NCBI GenBank assembly: GCA_023416875.1
Contig: JAEZGT010000116.1
Location: 1-21,246, forward strand
DNA from: Pseudomonadota bacterium
GTDB taxonomy: Bacteria; Pseudomonadota; Gammaproteobacteria; Pseudomonadales; Cellvibrionaceae
Reading direction: 5' to 3'
Length of the DNA: 21,246 nucleotides
This document shows, piece after piece, positions 7,516-15,826 of this stretch. Under the pieces are notes generated by a model. It was not told the origin of the DNA, did no database searches, and was given only the letters and a program-made list of their open reading frames with translations. The position numbers and the translations under genes were made by a program. Position 1 is the first letter of the stretch. Each line of letters opens with the position of its first letter.

Positions 7516-9378
7516 TTAGGACTCTTTGTTACTGCGATTCCGCTGATGTTGCCACAAGGAGTGATAATACCCCTCCACCACCAATAATTCCGCATGCGTG
7601 CCCTGCTCCACGATCTGTCCTTGATGCAGCACGAGAATTCGATCCGCATTCATCACCGTCGACAGCCGGTGGGCAATGACTAAAACCGTGTGCCGCACGG
7701 CCAACTCATCCAATGCGGAGGAAATCACCCTTTCCGCTTCCGTATCCAACGCGGAAGTCGCTTCATCAAAGAGCAAAACCGGAGGATTTTTTAACAATAC
7801 CCGAGCGATGGCGATGCGCTGCTTTTCGCCGCCGGATACCTTAAGTCCACGCTCGCCAACGGTGGTTTGAAATTTTTTGGGCAACTGGTCGATAAAGTCT
7901 TTCAAATGCGCGGCCTCCGCCGCTTTATACACCTGCTCCTCAGTCGCATTGGGATTGCCATAAGCAATGTTGTAGAAAATCGTATCGTTAAACAGCACTG
8001 TATCCTGCGGCACTACGCCGAATTGGCGGCGCAGTTCCTCCAAGGAAATATCGCGGATATTTTCGCCATTCATATAGATCCCACCACTGTTTGGATCGTA
8101 AAAACGGAAAAGCAGCTTGGCGATAGTGGACTTGCCGGCACCGCTCGACCCGACAATTGCCACCTTTTGACCCGGCGCCACAGCAAAGCTGACATCGCGC
8201 AAAATGGGCCGGTCGGGATGGTAGGAAAAAGACACATTGCGAAATTCAATCGCAACGCTGCGGTCCGCAGTGAGCGGAAACGGTTTGGCCTGCGCAGTCT
8301 GAACAATTTTTGGCTCGATGCGCAGCAGCTCAAACATCCGTTCGACATTGATCAGAGACTGACGAATTTCCCGATAAACAAAACCGAGAAAATTCAGCGG
8401 AATAAACAACTGAATCATATAGGCGTTGATCATGACAAAATCGCCTAGGGTCATATTCCCAGCGGCAACTCCATTTGCGGCCATAATCATCATCAGAGTG
8501 ACTGACCCGGCAATGATCAACGCCTGGCCGGAATTGAGCGCGGCCAGTGACAAGCGGTTTTTCAGGCGGGATTTTTCCCAGTCGGCCAAATGCTGATCGT
8601 ATTCTTTCGCCTCGTAATGTTCATTGTTGAAATATTTGACCGTTTCATAATTCAGCAAGCTGTCCACAGCGCGGGTATTAGAGCGGTTATCCTGCTCGTT
8701 CGCCTCGCGCACAAACTTCGTCCGCCACTCAGTGATCACGACGGAAAAAACGATATAAATCAATATGGCGATAATTACCGTCAAGCAATACGCCAAGGAA
8801 AATTGCTTGAACAAAATGACCGCAACCAAAAACAGCTCGAACAACGTGGGAATGATATTGAATAGAAGGAAGCGTAATAAAAAGCTAATCCCCGATGTGC
8901 CCCGCTCTATATCCCGTGACAAACCGCCGGTTTTTCGCGATAAATGAAAATCCAAGTCCAGCGTATGCAGATGCTGAAAAACCTCGAGCCCTACTCTGCG
9001 CATAGCGCGCTCGGTCACCCGGGCAAAAATGGCATCGCGCAGTTCACCGAGAAATACCGACGCAAAACGCAGAAGCCCATAAGCAAGCAACAGCATAACA
9101 GGCACCACCACCGCTGCTGTTTTGGCAAGATCCAGATCATCGACGATAAGCTTGAGCACCCAGGGCATGGCGACGCCAGCCACTTTCGCCGAGATCAGAA
9201 AAGCAAATGACAGAACCACCCTGCCCTTGAATTCTTTTAGGTAAGGAGCAAGAGACAACAGAACGCGCCAGTTGGGTTTTACATCCGACTCTGAAAAGGA
9301 GCTGCTGGGGCGCACTAAGATATCCTTGAATAAGAAAGAGAGATTCGGGGGCACCTGCGGCCTCTCATAACAGGCCAC
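7516..9378 (-). CDS. Atm1/HMT-like ABC exporter (fused membrane and ATPase domains)
   Basis: This 620-residue half-transporter should work as a homodimer in the inner membrane. A six-helix membrane domain (about residues 40-345) is followed by a nucleotide-binding domain with Walker A GSSGAGKST (410-418), Q-loop Q458, signature VSGGEKQR (514-521), Walker B VLLFDEA (534-540) and H-loop His570. The motif NYETVKYFNNE (243-253) is characteristic of the Atm1/ABCB7/HMT group, which exports glutathione-linked sulfur, persulfide or metal species. The longest frame begins with GTG at 9378 without a good ribosome binding site. A GTG at 9354 has GAGAGG just upstream and may be the real start, shortening the N-terminus by eight residues. 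It follows uvrB by 19 bases (about 43 with the later start), so it is probably co-transcribed. Confidence 0.88.
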   Translation of the reverse strand: MACYERPQVPPNLSFLFKDILVRPSSSFSESDVKPNWRVLLSLAPYLKEFKGRVVLSFAFLISAKVAGVAMPWVLKLIVDDLDLAKTAAVVVPVMLLLAYGLLRFASVFLGELRDAIFARVTERAMRRVGLEVFQHLHTLDLDFHLSRKTGGLSRDIERGTSGISFLLRFLLFNIIPTLFELFLVAVILFKQFSLAYCLTVIIAILIYIVFSVVITEWRTKFVREANEQDNRSNTRAVDSLLNYETVKYFNNEHYEAKEYDQHLADWEKSRLKNRLSLAALNSGQALIIAGSVTLMMIMAANGVAAGNMTLGDFVMINAYMIQLFIPLNFLGFVYREIRQSLINVERMFELLRIEPKIVQTAQAKPFPLTADRSVAIEFRNVSFSYHPDRPILRDVSFAVAPGQKVAIVGSSGAGKSTIAKLLFRFYDPNSGGIYMNGENIRDISLEELRRQFGVVPQDTVLFNDTIFYNIAYGNPNATEEQVYKAAEAAHLKDFIDQLPKKFQTTVGERGLKVSGGEKQRIAIARVLLKNPPVLLFDEATSALDTEAERVISSALDELAVRHTVLVIAHRLSTVMNADRILVLHQGQIVEQGTHAELLVVEGYYHSLWQHQRNRSNKES

Positions 9379-9397
9379 AGGTGATTGACAGAGAAGG

Positions 9398-11401
9398 TTA
9401 AGCGACGCGGGTTTTCAGTTCATGAATGGCATCGCGAATGCTCGCGGCTTTTTCAAACTCCAGATTTTTTGCCGCCGCCAACATTTCTTTTTCCAGATTG
9501 GCGATCTGCGCCCAAATATCCTTGGCCGGATCGATTTTCTGCAGATAATCGGCCGGTTTTTCCGCTACCATGCGTTTGCGCCCGACCTTGGCTCCGGGCA
9601 CGCGAGCGCCCTCCATAATATCGGTGACATTTTTGCGTATACCTTTTGGCGTAATTCCATTCTCGGTATTGAACTGAATCTGCTTATTGCGACGGCGCTC
9701 GGTTTCATCCAGCGCACGTTGCATGGAACCGGTGACAGCATCCGCGTAGAGAATCGCGCGCCCATTCACGTTGCGCGCCGCGCGACCGATTGTCTGAATC
9801 AGTGAGCGGTCGGAACGCAAGAAGCCTTCTTTATCCGCATCCAGAATCGCCACCAACGCTACTTCCGGCATATCCAGACCTTCGCGCAACAGATTAATGC
9901 CCACCAACACGTCAAATTCGCCCATACGCAGATCGCGGATAATTTCCACTCGCTCCACCGTATCAATGTCGGAGTGTAGATAACGCACTTTTACGCCGTG
10001 TTCCTGCAGATATTCGGTCAGATCTTCCGCCATGCGCTTGGTAAGCACGGTGATCAACACGCGATCACCCGCCTGCACACAGGTGCGAATTTCCGAAAGA
10101 CAATCATCTACCTGGGTCGCCGCCGGGCGTATTTCCACGATGGGATCCACCAGCCCCGTCGGACGCACCACCTGCTCGACCACGGCGGCCGCGTGCCTAG
10201 CTTCGTAATCGCCAGGCGTCGCAGAGACAAAAATCATTTGCGGGGCTAGGCGTTCCCACTCGTCAAAACGCAGCGGCCGATTATCCAACGCTGAAGGCAA
10301 GCGAAAACCGTATTCGACCAAGGTTTCTTTGCGCGAGCGATCGCCTTTATACATGGCGCCGATCTGCGGAATCGTTACATGGGATTCGTCGATAACCAGA
10401 AGGGCGTCGCGTGGCAGATAATCAAACAGCGTTGGCGGCGGCTCGCCCGGGTTGCGGCCGGACAAGTAGCGAGAATAGTTTTCGATGCCGTTGCAGTAAC
10501 CCAACTCATGCATCATTTCCAGATCGTATTTCACCCGCTGATCCAAGCGCTGGGCCTCGACAAGCTTGCTATTCGAACGAAGATTTTCCAAGCGTTCGCG
10601 CAATTCCTCCTTAATTTGATCCACCGCTTCCAACACACGGCTGCGCGGTGTGACGTAATGACTTTTAGGATAAATAGTGACGCGTGGTACACGAGCGTGA
10701 ATCTCACCTGTCAACGGATCGAATAAGGATATCTGCTCGATCTGATCATCAAAAAGCTCAATGCGCACGGCTTGGCTTTCAGAATCAGCAGGGAAAATAT
10801 CAATAACATCGCCTCGCACCCGATAATTCGCGCGGAAAAAATCCATATCGTTGCGGGTGTATTGCAACTCTGCCAGACGCCGCAAAATACTGCGCTGATC
10901 GATCTGGTCGCCGCGCACCAGATGCAGCACCATTTTCAAATAGGCTTGCGGATCACCCAAACCGTAAATCGACGATACAGTCGCGACCACTATGGCATCG
11001 CGGCGTTCCATCAATGCCTTGGTCGCCGACAAGCGCATTTGTTCAATGTGTTCGTTAATCGAAGAGTCTTTTTCGATAAACGTGTCCGAGGACGGAACGT
11101 AGGCTTCCGGCTGGTAATAATCGTAATAGGAGACAAAATATTCCACTGCGTTATTGGGGAAAAACTCCTTGAACTCCCCATACAACTGTGCGGCAAGGGT
11201 TTTATTGTGGGCCATTACCAAAGTCGGCCGCTGCACCTGAGCAATGACATTCGCGATAGTGAACGTTTTACCCGACCCCGTAACGCCCAGCAGCGTTTGG
11301 TGGGCAAGGCCAGCTTCAATTCCGCTTACCAACGCGGTAATCGCAGCGGGTTGATCACCAGCGGGGGCATAGGCGCACTTCACTTTAAATAAATCGCTCA
11401 T
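9398..11401 (-). CDS. uvrB: UvrB, excinuclease ABC subunit B
   Basis: UvrB is the damage-verifying helicase-like subunit of nucleotide excision repair; it is loaded by UvrA and recruits UvrC. The 667-residue protein is full length. Walker A is TGSGKT (residues 41-46), the damage-probing beta-hairpin region YYDYYQPEAY is at 92-101, the Walker B-type box is DESHVT, helicase motif VI is QTIGRAARN, and the C-terminal UVR coiled-coil (LEKEMLAAAKNLEFEKAA) contacts UvrC. I chose the ATG at 11401 (MSDLFKV...), with AAGG eight bases upstream, over a TTG two codons earlier. rlmL ends only 9 bases upstream and the ABC exporter follows 19 bases downstream, indicating one transcription unit. No SOS (LexA) box is visible immediately before uvrB. 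Confidence 0.97.
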   Translation of the reverse strand: MSDLFKVKCAYAPAGDQPAAITALVSGIEAGLAHQTLLGVTGSGKTFTIANVIAQVQRPTLVMAHNKTLAAQLYGEFKEFFPNNAVEYFVSYYDYYQPEAYVPSSDTFIEKDSSINEHIEQMRLSATKALMERRDAIVVATVSSIYGLGDPQAYLKMVLHLVRGDQIDQRSILRRLAELQYTRNDMDFFRANYRVRGDVIDIFPADSESQAVRIELFDDQIEQISLFDPLTGEIHARVPRVTIYPKSHYVTPRSRVLEAVDQIKEELRERLENLRSNSKLVEAQRLDQRVKYDLEMMHELGYCNGIENYSRYLSGRNPGEPPPTLFDYLPRDALLVIDESHVTIPQIGAMYKGDRSRKETLVEYGFRLPSALDNRPLRFDEWERLAPQMIFVSATPGDYEARHAAAVVEQVVRPTGLVDPIVEIRPAATQVDDCLSEIRTCVQAGDRVLITVLTKRMAEDLTEYLQEHGVKVRYLHSDIDTVERVEIIRDLRMGEFDVLVGINLLREGLDMPEVALVAILDADKEGFLRSDRSLIQTIGRAARNVNGRAILYADAVTGSMQRALDETERRRNKQIQFNTENGITPKGIRKNVTDIMEGARVPGAKVGRKRMVAEKPADYLQKIDPAKDIWAQIANLEKEMLAAAKNLEFEKAASIRDAIHELKTRVA

Positions 11402-11410
11402 AGACAAACC

Positions 11411-13597
11411 TTATTTCTGTTGCAGCAGAAAACAGCGGTGAATTTTGCTGTTGCGCGCAAAATCGAGATCAATTGTCTGCTCGGATATATCTTCAATGGC
11501 AAAACTGGCCAGCGAGGCAAAATCCAGTTTGAAACTGCGCAGGTTGGTTGAGAAATACAATTTCCCTCCCCGATTAAGCAATTCCATGCAGCGTTTGATC
11601 ATCGCCACATGATCTTTTTGCACATCCAGAACACCATCCATACGTTTGGAATTCGAGAAAGTCGGCGGATCCAGCATAATAAGATCAAAACCCTGTCTGC
11701 ATTGCTGCAACCATTTTAGGCAATCCGCCTGCACGAGTTGATGGCGATCGCTATTGATGGCATTGAGGTCAAAGTTGCGCTGCGCCCAGTCCAGATAAGT
11801 ATTTGACATATCGACACTGACGCTTTGAACGGCACCACCCAGTGCCGCGTGTACCGTGCCGCTAGCGGTATAACAAAATAAATTCAAAAAACGCTTGCCG
11901 CCCGCCTCCGCATACACGCGCTTACGCAATGGCCTGTGATCCAGGAATAAACCCGTATCCAAATAGTCGCGCAAATTGACCCAGAACTTGCCTTGACCTT
12001 CATTGACCACAAAATATTCGCGACTTTCATTTAATTTTTCGTACTGCTGCGTGCCTTTGTTGCGCTGACGGGTTTTTAAAGCAATGTTTTTTTGCGGAAC
12101 GGAAAACACATGGGCGACGGCAGACAATAATTCCCGCAGGCGTCGCTGGGTGACATCTTCGGGAATCGTCTTGGGCGCTGCATATTCCTGCACATGCAGC
12201 CGGCCGTCATAAAGATCCACAGCAGCGGCATATTCCGGCAGGTCGGCGTCGTATACCCGATAGGCATTGGTCTCCGCAGTTTTTAGCCACGGGGTGAGCT
12301 TGCGCAGATTTTTCTTGATCCGGTTCGCGACCATCAAAGCGCCCTCGCTTAGATGCTCTTCCTGCACCGAATCCCGGTCGCGCCGCAAGGTAGCCTGCTC
12401 AACTGAGAGCAGTTCATAGACATACAATTCGCAGGGTAGCGGCCCATTAAAGAACTTGTTTACTTTTTTCGGCCGCAACCGCATTTCCTTGGCAAGTTCA
12501 GGATTGCCGGTAAAAACTCCCAACATCCAGCCGGGGCACTGGCGCTTGCTCATGTCCGCAAGAGCCAGATAGGTTCCTTTGAGTTCCTCCACTTCGCCCA
12601 GGCGCTCGCCGTAAGGCGGGTTGCACAGCATCAAACCGTTACCAGTGAACGCTTCGGGCTTTTCGAAATGTTGAATATCGCTTTTGCTGAAGCCAATCAT
12701 CCCGCCAACACCAGCCCGGTCGGCGTTGGCCTTGGCGTACTGCAGCATCCGCGGATTCTGATCAGCTCCCCATAACCGCAGCTGCCCCGCCGTTTGCGCG
12801 CCTTTAGCCGCCCTGCTTTCCGCCTCTGCCAATAGGTCGCTCCAGATTTGCGGGTCGTGACCGAGCCAATGCGCAAAGCCCCAATTGCCGCCGTTGCGCG
12901 TGCGCAGTAAACCCGGCGCGATATCGCTTGCAATCATCGCCGCCTCAATGAGTAACGTACCCGACCCGCACATGGGATCGATCAAAGAGGCACCCGCCCC
13001 CGCCATCTCAGGCCACCCCAACCGCAACAAGATGCCCGCAGCAAGATTTTCTTTAAGCGGTGCAGCACCCTGCTCCAGCCGATAGCCGCGCTGATGCAAG
13101 CTCCCCCCCGAAAGATCGAGCGCCAGCTGGATCTGGCCTTTAGCAAGGCGCGCTTGAATGCGCAACTGCGGCTGAGATTTATCAACATCCGGTCTGCGAC
13201 CAACCTTGGCTCGCATCCGGTCGACAATGGCGTCCTTCACACGAACAGCTCCGTATTGGGTGTTCGTAATCGCTTTATTGGTACCGACAAAGTCCACTGC
13301 GAAGGTCGTATCACCCATCATGTGCTGCTCCCAGGGGATTTCCGCCGCTGCGGAATAAAGCGCCAATTCAGTGGCAACAGGGGTGGAAGTCTCAGCATTG
13401 TTCAATAAAAGCAATACGCGATTGGCTACTCGCGACCCTATGCACAATCCGTACGCGACATTAAGAGAGCCAACAAAATAGACAGCGCCAATCGTAGTCT
13501 GCACTTGCTCTGCAGAAAGCGCTTCAAGTTCACGTACAAGTAAATCCTCAAGCCCTTTTGGACAAGTGGCGGAAAAATGAAAAGTCGCGGAAATCAT
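11411..13597 (-). CDS. rlmL: RlmKL, bifunctional 23S rRNA methyltransferase (m2G2445 / m7G2069)
   Basis: The fused enzyme methylates two guanosines near the peptidyl-transferase region of 23S rRNA using S-adenosylmethionine. Of 728 residues (E. coli 702), the first part carries a THUMP domain (about 45-160). Next is the RlmL methyltransferase with DPMCGSGTLLIEAA (207-220) and NPPYGER (326-332). The C-terminal RlmK half follows, with LFCYTASGT (573-581) and LDPPTFSNSKR (642-652). I chose the ATG at 13597 (MISATFHFSATCPKGLEDLL) because the protein is similar to family members from there; an upstream GTG at 13663 adds 22 residues with no ribosome binding site. Spacing before the ATG shows no strong Shine-Dalgarno. 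It heads the rlmL-uvrB-ABC unit and lies divergent from rmf, an arrangement I also recall from Pseudomonas. Confidence 0.95.
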   Translation of the reverse strand: MISATFHFSATCPKGLEDLLVRELEALSAEQVQTTIGAVYFVGSLNVAYGLCIGSRVANRVLLLLNNAETSTPVATELALYSAAAEIPWEQHMMGDTTFAVDFVGTNKAITNTQYGAVRVKDAIVDRMRAKVGRRPDVDKSQPQLRIQARLAKGQIQLALDLSGGSLHQRGYRLEQGAAPLKENLAAGILLRLGWPEMAGAGASLIDPMCGSGTLLIEAAMIASDIAPGLLRTRNGGNWGFAHWLGHDPQIWSDLLAEAESRAAKGAQTAGQLRLWGADQNPRMLQYAKANADRAGVGGMIGFSKSDIQHFEKPEAFTGNGLMLCNPPYGERLGEVEELKGTYLALADMSKRQCPGWMLGVFTGNPELAKEMRLRPKKVNKFFNGPLPCELYVYELLSVEQATLRRDRDSVQEEHLSEGALMVANRIKKNLRKLTPWLKTAETNAYRVYDADLPEYAAAVDLYDGRLHVQEYAAPKTIPEDVTQRRLRELLSAVAHVFSVPQKNIALKTRQRNKGTQQYEKLNESREYFVVNEGQGKFWVNLRDYLDTGLFLDHRPLRKRVYAEAGGKRFLNLFCYTASGTVHAALGGAVQSVSVDMSNTYLDWAQRNFDLNAINSDRHQLVQADCLKWLQQCRQGFDLIMLDPPTFSNSKRMDGVLDVQKDHVAMIKRCMELLNRGGKLYFSTNLRSFKLDFASLASFAIEDISEQTIDLDFARNSKIHRCFLLQQK

Positions 13598-13825
13598 TGT
13601 GATCAATTCGTAATAAGTTCTGGCAATATGAATCGGCGGCGCTAGAAATATAAATTCGTTCACACAGCGCCAAGGCTTTGTTTAACTAGAGTCCGGATGC
13701 CGCTCCATAAGCGGATTTTTGACACGCGCCCAAGCAGGGGATCTTTGTCTACTTTCTTCACATTCCATCGCAATTACCGGCCGAAGCGACGCAATGTATA
13801 AGACACAGCGGAACAATAACGCGAG

Positions 13826-13854
13826 ATTATACTCCTATATGTTCAACAGCTTAC
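13826..13854 (-). promoter_or_regulatory. candidate promoter of the rlmL-uvrB unit
   Basis: A perfect -10 TATAAT stands at 13831-13826 on the minus strand, followed by a GC-rich discriminator (CTCGCG), but the -35 at 17-base spacing (GTAAGC) is poor. It would give an untranslated leader of about 220 bases before the chosen rlmL start. Weak evidence. Confidence 0.3.
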
Positions 13855-13984
13855 AGCCAACTGCAGCGATTCACTTTGCCCTAATTTCCGGCTTGACCAG
13901 CTAACCGGAACATCAGCGGTGCATCCGCTGCAAGACCTCGATTAACAACGAGCGTCACACTCAATTTTGGAGGTAATGAGCCGC

Positions 13985-14011
13985 TTGACGCCGCAAAAGC
14001 CACTCGATAAT
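13985..14011 (+). promoter_or_regulatory. candidate promoter of rmf
   Basis: TTGACG (13985-13990) and GATAAT (14006-14011) each match five of six sigma-70 consensus bases, but the spacer is 15, shorter than the preferred 17. A transcript starting near 14018 would have a leader of about 58 bases. A GC-containing discriminator (CCCTGAGCC) follows. rmf genes are known to be growth-phase and ppGpp controlled; nothing here proves that. Confidence 0.35.
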
Positions 14012-14075
14012 CCCTGAGCCATCAGGCACATGGCTGTATCGAGTTCTCACCCAACGAAAGAGAGGTGCAAGACCA

Positions 14076-14279
14076 ATGAGAAGCCAAAAACGCAACCCGA
14101 TAGAAAAAGCCTTTACCAAGGGATACCAAGCGGCGATGTCGGGTAAATCTTGGGCCGCATGCCCATTTGAGTCGGGCAAAGCGAGAGTGATCTGGATGAA
14201 TGGATGGAGGGAAGCGCGGGAAGATCACTGGAGCGGCTTGGACACCAGATCCCAGGTGCAAAAATTAAGCAGTTTTTGA
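14076..14279 (+). CDS. rmf: ribosome modulation factor RMF
   Basis: RMF dimerises 70S ribosomes into inactive 100S particles in stationary phase. The 67-residue product matches the family along its length: basic start MRSQKRNPIEKAF, TKGYQAAMSGKS, the CPF motif (C29-P30-F31), and a terminal NGWREAREDHW block equivalent to the GGWREA segment of the E. coli protein. It is 12 residues longer than the 55-residue E. coli RMF, and the tail SGLDTRSQVQKLSSF resembles the longer Pseudomonas type. The start is supported by AGAGAGG about eight bases upstream. It is divergent from rlmL and converges on the glycosyltransferase gene across the hairpin at 14333. Confidence 0.93.
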   Translation: MRSQKRNPIEKAFTKGYQAAMSGKSWAACPFESGKARVIWMNGWREAREDHWSGLDTRSQVQKLSSF

Positions 14280-14332
14280 TTGGCTCCTTATAACATCCCA
14301 CAAAGTCTAACTCCGTCGACACGCTCGACCTT

Positions 14333-14351
14333 AGGCCCGCTTAGCGGGCCT
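14333..14351. terminator. hairpin terminator between convergent rmf and glycosyltransferase genes
   Basis: Aggcccgc (14333-14340) pairs perfectly with gcgggcct (14344-14351) around the loop tta. It sits between two convergent genes and can serve both. The T-rich tail on the plus strand (ttcatctctct) is imperfect, so termination strength is uncertain. Confidence 0.6.
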
Positions 14352-14359
14352 TCATCTCT

Positions 14360-15580
14360 CTAAACTGCCTCTTCCAATTCCCGCGCTCTTTTATGCTCAC
14401 CGGGATGTATAGTTTCTGAGGAATACGCCAAATTCCAGTCTTTTTGTACGACTGCGCCTCGTGCCAATTGGAAAACCGGCGTCATTTGCCGGACAAATCC
14501 ACCCTCATTTACATAAGCATTTAAGACGTGCCTCGCGTTTTCCACGATACGCTGTCTCTCGTGCTCATCATTGGCATAAAACTCCACTTTTTCTCGCAGA
14601 TCAGAATAATCCCAAGCAATAGGCACATAGGTCTCATTCTTAATAAAAATATCTGGCGCGGTTTTGAGATGATCCATATCTGGCTTCAGCAAGAGCGCGC
14701 CATATAGTGCGGCCTCATAATCTCGCCAACACACTTCTCCATAGCCAAAAGGACTGAAGCACATTTTAGACTGCGCCAATTCCTTTAAAAATTCCTTGCG
14801 CGACACGCCATTACCATAAACCGCATCTCCCGAGCGTAAGTTTTTGCACGCCTGAAGCGCACTATTGCGCATTGCTGAATACCAGGGAGTGCCCGAACAA
14901 CTGAAACGTGCGTGCACGGTTATGGTTTTTTCCTGACTACAATTCCGCCGATCCGCGAAAGCATTTAGCAAATAGGGACCAGTTAACAATCCTGGCCCCA
15001 AAACAACCTTTGAAAAAAAGTCAGAGGGAATCTCGAAGTGCTGCTCGCGGTCCGCAAGATTAAAGAGGCGGCTGTAATAGTCCACCAAATTAGTGTCGCC
15101 GAGCGTTGATGAAAGGTAACGTCGGGGATCACGAAACACCTGCCGTTTTACATAAAGGTCTACATGGGGATTTACTTTTTCGGCCAGACGCAGATCAAGA
15201 GGGGCACACCAGTCAAAGTATACGATCTTCGCCTCTGGGTTACGCTGGCGGATCTTAGCAAACAATTTCTCAATATATTCGCTATCGGCAGAAAAATTGG
15301 TTTGCACACCAATTACGTCAGCCTTAGGCACTAATTCAGATGCGTACTGATCAACCGGCAATGCACGGATACTGATACCGAACTGTTCCGCCATCTCCTT
15401 TTCGTAAAAAAAGAACGGGTAAATTTGACTGAATGCCACGGGATTTCCGGGGCAGTACAGCATCAGCAAATTTTTCATTTTAGGGTCAAAAGACCTCGAA
15501 AAATAACCTTTTTCAAAAATGAGTCCGACAGGAAACACCTGTCCATATTTGGAATAAATTTCCCCAAAAAAACGTTTCAT
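14360..15580 (-). CDS. glycosyltransferase-like protein (exostosin/CgeB-like C-terminal half)
   Basis: The 406-residue cytoplasmic protein looks like a GT-B-fold glycosyltransferase. The N-terminal half has Rossmann-like strands (MLYCPGNPVAF near 40-50, VIGVQTNF near 89-96, KIVYFDWCAP near 118-127). The C-terminal half has CFSPFGYGEVCWRDYEALYG-like residues at about 274-295 (the Ser-Pro-Phe-Gly ... Trp-Arg-x-Tyr-Glu pattern of exostosin or CgeB-like transferases), then a nucleotide-sugar-site-like GALLLKPD. Donor and acceptor cannot be told. I chose the ATG at 15580 because AGAGG lies nine bases upstream; the ATG at 15589 would be directly against that site. The Met at 15478 (MKNLLMLYC) is another possibility. 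It stands alone, without other polysaccharide genes, and by eye is more AT-rich than its neighbours, which may indicate transfer. Confidence 0.7.
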   Translation of the reverse strand: MKRFFGEIYSKYGQVFPVGLIFEKGYFSRSFDPKMKNLLMLYCPGNPVAFSQIYPFFFYEKEMAEQFGISIRALPVDQYASELVPKADVIGVQTNFSADSEYIEKLFAKIRQRNPEAKIVYFDWCAPLDLRLAEKVNPHVDLYVKRQVFRDPRRYLSSTLGDTNLVDYYSRLFNLADREQHFEIPSDFFSKVVLGPGLLTGPYLLNAFADRRNCSQEKTITVHARFSCSGTPWYSAMRNSALQACKNLRSGDAVYGNGVSRKEFLKELAQSKMCFSPFGYGEVCWRDYEAALYGALLLKPDMDHLKTAPDIFIKNETYVPIAWDYSDLREKVEFYANDEHERQRIVENARHVLNAYVNEGGFVRQMTPVFQLARGAVVQKDWNLAYSSETIHPGEHKRARELEEAV

Positions 15581-15826
15581 ACCTTGCATCCTCTGGTCGA
15601 CGACAACAACACCGGCCTTAATAATTATTCTTATCAGAACGGAAAACCCGTCAGGCTGTCGGTATCCAACTCAAAAATTGTGCCAGAGAATCACCAATTC
15701 GGAAATTAAGTGCAACGAAGCATAGAAACGGCAAAAAAGACCCGAGCTAAGCGCCGTAAGCGGGAAAAATCAAACAAGTTTCTTGTAAAGATTGCAATGA
15801 CCGCCACACTGGGCGGCCTTAAATCC

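Larger units (their letters stand above)
13598..14075. other. 478-base divergent intergenic region between rlmL and rmf
   Basis: No convincing gene is seen; a 61-codon plus-strand frame at 13719-13904 lacks protein character and a ribosome binding site. The region holds a perfect minus-strand TATAAT (13831-13826), a candidate rmf promoter (13985-14011) and a small hairpin (13913-13929, cagcgg/ccgctg with a 5-base loop). Confidence 0.6.

Noticed and set aside
13719..13904. 61-codon plus-strand frame in the rlmL/rmf gap
   Set aside because: No ribosome binding site, no recognisable protein features, and it overlaps the likely rlmL promoter.
15640..15690. Sigma-54-like TGGCAC-N5-TTGAG on the minus strand upstream of the glycosyltransferase gene
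   Set aside because: The essential GC of the -12 element is GA here, so it does not meet the consensus.
15801..15816. Small hairpin ccgcc/ggcgg downstream of the lipocalin gene
   Set aside because: Only five base pairs and no T run on the minus strand; not convincing as a terminator.
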